Notes under the pieces: model-generated
Seen by the model: only the letters and a program-made list of their open reading frames with translations
The model's database searches: none
What the model was told of the DNA's origin: nothing
Shown: positions 58,998-64,000 of the stretch, in pieces
How positions within the stretch are numbered: position 1 is the first letter of the stretch
Layout: every line of letters starts with the position of its first letter
Position numbers and translations under genes: made by a program
Assembly (NCBI GenBank): GCA_030435675.1
Contig: CM059624.1
Span: 9,200,769-9,264,768, forward strand
Length of the DNA: 64,000 nt
Origin: Steinernema hermaphroditum
Taxonomy: Eukaryota; Nematoda; Chromadorea; Rhabditida; Steinernematidae
Direction of reading: 5' to 3'

Positions 58998-59999
58998 GGT
59001 GGCACCTCGCATTCGAATGCTGCTACAGGATACTCATATTTATATACATTTCTATGATAAAATAATGATTTCTATGACACGAAAAGAAGATGGCGATGCG
59101 AAACAAGGTGAGATGTTTCCAAATCGCTGCGGGACCGCAGTGCCGCTGCTTTTGGAAGATATTGGAAATCAGTCGGTTTTTCGAAACCGTCGAGGTTCGC
59201 GAATTCCAGAGAGAAGATGCAAGCGCTCCACGGACGAGGTAAGTCGACGACTAGGCGATTGACGGGCTTTGGCTGCTTTCCCCCTTTTTTGAACACGACC
59301 GAGCGTTGCAAATTTGGTTAGAAGATGGATTTTGATGTGCTGGTCAGCGTGCACGCGGCCATGGATCGGATGACTTTGACTTTTGACTTTATTTTGCGAA
59401 TCAAAGGCATTACGCCTTGCGCGACACCGAAAATAGACAAAAAGAGGATGTCTGGCAGACGATTTCATCTGTGGCGCGGTGTACATGTCGAACCGGTCGT
59501 AGACGGCGCGCTTCACGGGGCATCTGGGAATCGGCAAATCTTCAGCTGCGGCAGCGGAATATCGTTTGCGGCACAGCTGACGCTTCTGAGCTTCCATCTG
59601 ATGGTCCATGGTCCGGGAGTTGCGTCATCGCTGGTCCTCAGAGCGTCGGCGACCTTCGGGATGACATCTCACGCAGCATTGGGCGTCGGATTCCTGGCGT
59701 CGGACATCTTGTTGTCAGCGGTGGTGGGGCTACGGCTTCCGGGTGTCCCAATTCCCTCTGGAAGCCGGAACAGTCACAACTGCCACGAGGTTTGCCATCT
59801 GACCAACCAGACACTCAGAGAGTGACCGGAGGACCGACCGCTCGCCACCACGACACGAGTGAGATCGGATCGGATATAACAAGAAAATGGTCATGAAAAG
59901 ACGATGGCAGGTGCCAGTGGAGAATCAAGAATAGCCCCAATATTTTCTATGTGCTCTTTTTTTCCGTAGAAGATAATTCATTCGCCTTTCGCAGGATTT
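58998..59999. other. Spacer with unsupported open frames
   Basis: Long frames exist on both strands at 59.2-59.9 kb (plus 59325-59825; minus 59609-59169). The minus-strand frame (CRKRYSAAAAEDLPIPRC, RHPLFVYFRCRARRN) looks more protein-like, but no exon chain or family could be assigned. An acceptor (CCTTTCGCAG, to 59994) precedes the MED6 ATG. Confidence 0.3.
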
Positions 60000-60958
60000 A
60001 TGTCGGGAAGCGGCGAAAGTCCCAGCAGTGCTGGCAGCAACACTCCGACTCAAGCGGGACAGCCCCAAACCAGCGGCTCAGCCTCTTCCAGCGACCCACT
60101 TTGCAAGTCGTACAGAAACGCGAACTGGGCGCCGAATCAGATCACCGAAGATACCGTGATGGACTATTTCTGTGACAAGGCGAATCCTTTCTACGACGCC
60201 ATCAGTGTCAATGAACAGTGCAGAATGCAACAGATGGACGCTCGTCAGACGGCGGAGATCATGCAGTAAGTTGAGTTCATGTAAAAATCTCTGATTATCA
60301 CTTTCCAGGAGCGCCGTCGGACTGCAGTATCATGTGATCAATGCCCAGCCTCCTCTTTTCGTGATAGCGAAGATTATGCGGTACAATATCAACGAATGTG
60401 AGTGGATTATTTCTCTGGCGATTTGTGACGTACAGATTCCAGCGGCCCCCGTGTGCTACTACTACATCTGCAACGGAACGATTTACCAGTGTCCCGATGC
60501 CCACACTCTCATCCAGTCCCGACTGTGTGCCGCTGTCGATGGGCTCAACAAGGCCTTCACGTGCGCCCTGGATAAAGTGCGGTAAGCGCTGCAACCGCCC
60601 TGAGCTCCGTATCTTGTCAATTCAGATTCAATCCTTCCTGCGGGTATTCGTGGAACTTCAAGAGAAAGGATGGCGACGAAGACGACAAAGCTGATGGCGA
60701 ACACGGCATGATGCACGACGACGACTCTTTCGGCGAAGGCGAAGAAGACGAGGAAGTCGGTAAACCAGGCGAGATCCACGGCACCACATTCCAGAACGAG
60801 AGAACCAACCGGCTGATGGCCATCCTCTTCGAAAAGTTCCCTCCGCCATCCGAGGGAAACATTGTAAGGCTTCTTCTTGGTCGTCTTTTTTAGAGAGCTC
60901 GCCATTTCAGGAAATCCGCGCACAAGGGGAAGGTGAGGCGGGAGACGAACACGAATAA
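60000..60958 (+). CDS. mdt-6: Mediator complex subunit 6 (MED6)
   Basis: Head-module subunit of the RNA polymerase II Mediator. Exons 60000-60265, 60309-60581, 60626-60863 and 60911-60958 sum to 274 aa. Family landmarks: VMDYFCDKANPFYDAISVNE, LQYHVINAQPPLFVIAK, CYYYICNGTIYQCPDAHTL, IQSRLCAAVDGL and FNPSCGYSWNFK. The N-terminus is Ser/Gly/Thr-rich and the C-terminus acidic. A GTGAGT-to-TACAG stretch (60398-60435, 38 nt) looks like an intron, but removing it shifts frame, while reading through adds 13 residues in frame; I therefore keep it as exon. The stop overlaps an AATAAA (60954-60959). Confidence 0.93.
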
Positions 60959-60984
60959 ATTATATTATCGTCGGTGTATAGAAC

Positions 60985-62419
60985 TCAAAATAAACAAATC
61001 GGTAACATGATCAAGTAAACGATGGTGTAGATGACGAAGAGCGCCCGACGGATGACGTAGAGTTGCTGTGCGAGGTGCGACAACGTCTTCGGCGACGTCT
61101 TCGGATCGGGCGACGGAGTCTGCGGGATTACGGTATTCACTTCCTCGGAGACGTGGTTATTCGGGACGGAGTTCTCCACGTTGCTCACGGGCTCCATGTC
61201 GATGAGAGTCGCCTCGGTGGTTGGCTGTGGCGAAGGGCGACCTTCTTCCTCTGTGTCGTCCTCCGAGTCTCCGTTCAGAAGCCTGGAAGAGGTCGAAGGC
61301 CTTTGTGGGGCGAAGGAGGGGACTTACAGCTGCGGGTCGAAGGAGAGCCCCTTCGCACTGAAGAGGCGAATCTCGCGGAGTCGCGCGGTGAGCGTCGTCA
61401 GCTGAAGAAGACAAGTAAATGGGACCTGAGAGGGAGGGCTACCTGGAAGGGGAGTTCGATGTCTTCGGGAACGACAGAGCAGAAGAACTGAATGAGGATG
61501 TGGACGACGAGGGAGAGCGCCGCGAGGCCGAGGTTCACTCCGTAGAGGATTACTGTAACAGTAGAGTCAAGCAACTTCTCTGTTTAGCTTTAAAATAGGG
61601 CCTTTTGACTACTCATCTACTGTAATCGCGAGTGCAAGGCTGCACATGGCGGTAATGCGATGCGGAAGGCCTTTTCCTTTTATATCATAGGAGCGTCTCC
61701 CAAATTAGATTAGACTTTTGATTTCTTCTGGCTGACCCGCTCCTCCGAGTGCCCTTTCCGAGCGAACGCGTCCTTTGCCGTTTCCCGCCAGAAGAGGCCT
61801 CTGGGCGCCTTCCGGAGCCTTCGGTCCACGGAACTTCGGGCTCCAGAAGGTATGGCATCATCGTTCCCGGAAGCGCGTGGCTCCGGGGTGCTCATTCAGC
61901 TAATTGCGGCGCTTATCGCCATCCGAATCCCCTATCGGCGCCGTCTTTCACCCGGCGAACGTCATTCCCGTTTGAGGCAATTAGAGAACTCAGAGAATGC
62001 TCAGCCGACCTATTTTGGGCATCGCGTTGTTGCCCGGAGGGAGCTGCTGGATGAGGTCCCAGCCGAAGACGCCCTGCAGGATGATGTTGAGTACGGTAAG
62101 GGTGATCGCCACTCTGTGGTCGTCGATCCAGAAGGCGGCCAGTGCCAGTACACAGGTGACCATCTAAACGAAGAAGCGAACAGTTTCCAAGGGAAGAGAC
62201 CAGGCTTACTGTAGGGAGGATGACGATCAGTCCGTAGTAGGGCGCCTGGCGTTTGATCTTGACTCCGAACTCAAGAAGGCTCCAGAACCACTCGGTCTAA
62301 AGGGGCTCTGAAGGCGATCTGTGGGCGATCCTCGCCTACCTGTCCCGCCGGGGCGCCCTCCTTGCATCCATTGGGTCCCCAGTAGCAGTGGTTGCGCCAT
62401 GAATCCTGGATCTCCCAGC
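60985..62419 (-). CDS. Cys-loop ligand-gated ion channel subunit, C-terminal half
   Basis: Exons 62419-62340, 62296-62210, 62163-62010, 61552-61443, 61401-61328 and 61282-60985 join in frame. They encode the end of the extracellular domain ([19 protein letters not shown]), M1 ([20 protein letters not shown]), M2 ([18 protein letters not shown]) with QLPP after it, M3 ([20 protein letters not shown]), an acidic loop, and M4 ([20 protein letters not shown]) at the C-terminus. There is no PAR motif before M2, so anion selectivity is not supported, but ion type is undetermined. The first exon here starts with an acceptor, so ligand-binding exons must lie upstream (above 62419), either outside the window or missing. 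Only 26 bp separate this stop from the MED6 stop on the other strand. Confidence 0.88.
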
Positions 62420-62976
62420 CTAGAAGAGTCAATCAGCCGTCCGTCTTCATCTCCCTAGCCACCATTTCATTAAATGCAATTTACCCCCAGGCCTTCTTCT
62501 TCTCCAATATGCAAATTACGCCCGGACTGAGGTTGAACTTTCATTTTTCTCCTCAAAGTGTCCATTTACGCCCTAATTCCACTTTAAAGGTTTGATTTCT
62601 CGCGCTTCGATCTCCTCTCCGGCGAGGGGAGGCGCTCCAGAGAGGGCCTAGAAGGCGGTGCCACGGCATAGATAAGGACGCTCGAAGATTGCTCGCCCTT
62701 AATTTACATATTGTGGCCGGTGGAAGCCCTTCTGCGCCGTCGCTGACCCTTTTGTAGCTGCTAGTTCCTAGGGGGGCGTTGTTTGCGCCCTTTTCGATAC
62801 AATCCTAATCCGGAGCGCCTCCTCCTTTGGAGGAACCGGAATCGCCTCCTCCTCTGGAGGAACCCGAATCTCATAGAGGCGTCTTTTGGAGGCTTTTGGC
62901 CCCGGCGGCAGCGTTTCCTTCCCTTAAGGCGTGTGTATTTGCCGACGTTGGAGTCGTTTCAGAAGGATAAGCCGCG
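62420..62976. other. Spacer or receptor intron
   Basis: No receptor exon is visible on the minus strand here. It contains a 27-bp tandem duplication (62817-62870) just upstream of the neuropeptide-like gene. It is either an intron of the receptor gene or the spacer after a truncated receptor. Confidence 0.4.
62817..62870. repeat. 27-bp tandem duplication
   Basis: Copies at 62817-62843 and 62844-62870 read GCCTCCTCCTTTGGAGGAAC and GCCTCCTCCTCTGGAGGAAC, each followed by a nearly identical 7 bp. I count two mismatches. Each copy also contains a short palindrome (CCTCC and GGAGG). It lies about 105 bp upstream of the next start codon. Confidence 0.85.
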
Positions 62977-63629
62977 ATGGCCCGCCAGATCCTCGCCCTC
63001 CTCGTGGCCTCGCTGTGCCTGGTCGCCGTCTTCGCCGAATCCACAAGCATGCTCAGGGCGCAGCGCTCCTCCTCCGGCGACCTCGACGAGCAAAACAAGT
63101 AGGTCCTAGCGGAGCACAGACCACAGATCCCCGACCTCTAGACGAAATGTCGCAAGCAAACACTTGTGGTTCTGAGCTCTGAGGAAGTGTTCCAAAACTT
63201 GAGAGAGACGTATAAGTGGTGATTAGACGTCTCGTCCCCCGCCTTCCTGATTACGGTAGCCCTCGTTATCTGCCAAGAGGGGCTAAATCAAATTGCTTGG
63301 AGTGCGATCTGTTTCCGAAGGCGCTGTCGCGCTCCAGTGGACTTTAATCTTTTGTTTTTGAGTTGTTTACCCAAAACAGAGAGCCTATAGCAACCTCCGA
63401 GATTTCTAGGTACTTGGCCAAAGTGAAGAAGTGGTACGACTGGAACGACAGTAACCTCCAGGTGGACAAGAAGTGGTAGGAGGGTTCCAGCCCGTCTCCC
63501 CTCAAACGGCGCTTTAGGTACGACTGGCAGTCGATCCCCGCCAACGACAAGCGCCACCACCAGGCGAAACGCCAATTCGGCAACGTGCTCAGAAACATTC
63601 GCTACGAGTGGAAGCTGAGTCGTCTCTAG
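62977..63629 (+). CDS. Candidate neuropeptide precursor with repeated WYDW peptide
   Basis: Exons 62977-63098, 63380-63475 and 63518-63629 sum to 109 aa. The signal peptide is MARQILALLVASLCLVAVFA. A spacer is followed by KK, WYDWNDSNLQVD, KK, WYDWQSIPAND, KR, HHQA, KR and a C-terminal QFGNVLRNIRYEWKLSRL. Two related peptides sharing WYDW, each bounded by dibasic convertase sites, form the standard layout of a neuropeptide precursor. The boundary between exons 2 and 3 falls inside the second KKWYDW, so the repeat is rebuilt exactly by splicing. There is no amidation glycine before the dibasic sites. I do not recognise WYDW as a named family. Intron 1 (281 nt) could hide another exon. It may be nested in an intron of the opposite-strand receptor gene. 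Confidence 0.7.
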
Positions 63630-64000
63630 ACGACCCTCGAAGCCCGTCCGAGTCAAACTTGATACCGCAACCGGCGTTGTTGTGCGATTCGATTGTTCTA
63701 AAGCCGATAGAGTGTGTTGTACGTAGACTTCTATGGGTTCCTTTCCGGACCAATACAATCTTCCTGGAAGTGGGCGGATGCGTGTATATCGGGAAGCGAC
63801 GCTGCAGGACACACCTAATGGGAGGAAGCGCGCCGTGGTCAAAGTCAAAGCAACGGAGGTGGATGACGTTTCCGAGGTCTGGGAGATATTTTGAGTGGCT
63901 CCTTCAGGGTGGCAGGGGCTGAAAAGTGGAGTAACGACTGGAATCGGACCATTTTGGCCTGGGGGAGGGTTCCCTCAAATTACTATTCATGGGTTCGGGT
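63630..64000. other. Right flank, nothing recognised
   Basis: No supported exon on either strand. Confidence 0.35.

Noticed and set aside
59325..59825. 166-aa plus-strand open frame
   Set aside because: Initiates without a nearby acceptor and overlaps a frame on the other strand that looks equally coding. Neither has family support.
1..64000. CRISPR arrays, bacterial operons, riboswitches or prophage
   Set aside because: Spliced genes throughout, no spaced direct repeats and no ribosome-binding-site pattern. The sequence is eukaryotic.

Overview
The window is eukaryotic and almost certainly from a nematode other than a close relative of Caenorhabditis elegans. Genes are split by very short GT-AG introns (mostly 37-50 nt, ending TTTCAG or TTTAG), many start codons lie just after a free splice acceptor (as expected for spliced-leader trans-splicing), and the gene set is worm-like: a WAGO-type Argonaute without slicer residues, a nematode-style PLA2-like peptide, an insulin-like peptide, a PMP3-family peptide and a Cys-loop receptor. 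I rebuilt exons by hand from splice motifs and frame. For most genes the exon lengths sum to a multiple of three and match the known family. Species cannot be named from sequence alone.

Layout. 0.4-4.8 kb (minus): two tandem paralogues of an unrecognised secreted protein. The downstream copy is split by a 377-bp foldback element, and the upstream copy has an in-frame stop. 5-7.4 kb (minus): a divergent annexin. 8.8-9.8 kb (minus): a two-membrane-span PPxY protein. 10.9-13.7 kb (minus): a legumain protease and an unrecognised 267-aa protein. 14.4-15.8 kb: a small membrane protein, tRNA-Cys(GCA) and a PMP3 peptide. 16.2-16.6 kb: a MITE-like foldback. 17.4-19.6 kb (minus): a SPRED homologue. 20.4-22.8 kb: mitochondrial ribosomal protein L4, an insulin-like peptide and a PLA2-like peptide. 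23.6-32.9 kb (minus): a WDR62/MAPKBP1 homologue. 33-40 kb: about 7 kb with no convincing gene. 40.1 kb (minus): a cysteine-rich secreted peptide. 42-45.4 kb: the Argonaute. 47.9-50.6 kb: a formin. 50.9-52.9 kb: a type I membrane protein and a secreted nitrobindin-like protein. 53.1-55.9 kb (minus): NOP56 and a SAYSvFN protein. 56-56.7 kb: a hAT transposase remnant. 58.1-59 kb: a WAP-like secreted protein. 60-61 kb: MED6. 61-62.4 kb (minus): the channel half of a Cys-loop receptor. 63-63.6 kb: a candidate neuropeptide precursor.

There is no operon-like functional cluster. Housekeeping genes (MRPL4, NOP56, MED6) are mixed with signalling genes (SPRED, insulin, WDR62, receptor, neuropeptide candidate) and small secreted proteins. 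The points most worth a second look are the foldback element that appears to form an in-frame intron inside a gene, the WYDW-repeat neuropeptide candidate, a cysteine-rich peptide with a gamma-core-like motif, GC-AG introns in two housekeeping genes, and an apparent excess of the word TACNGTA.
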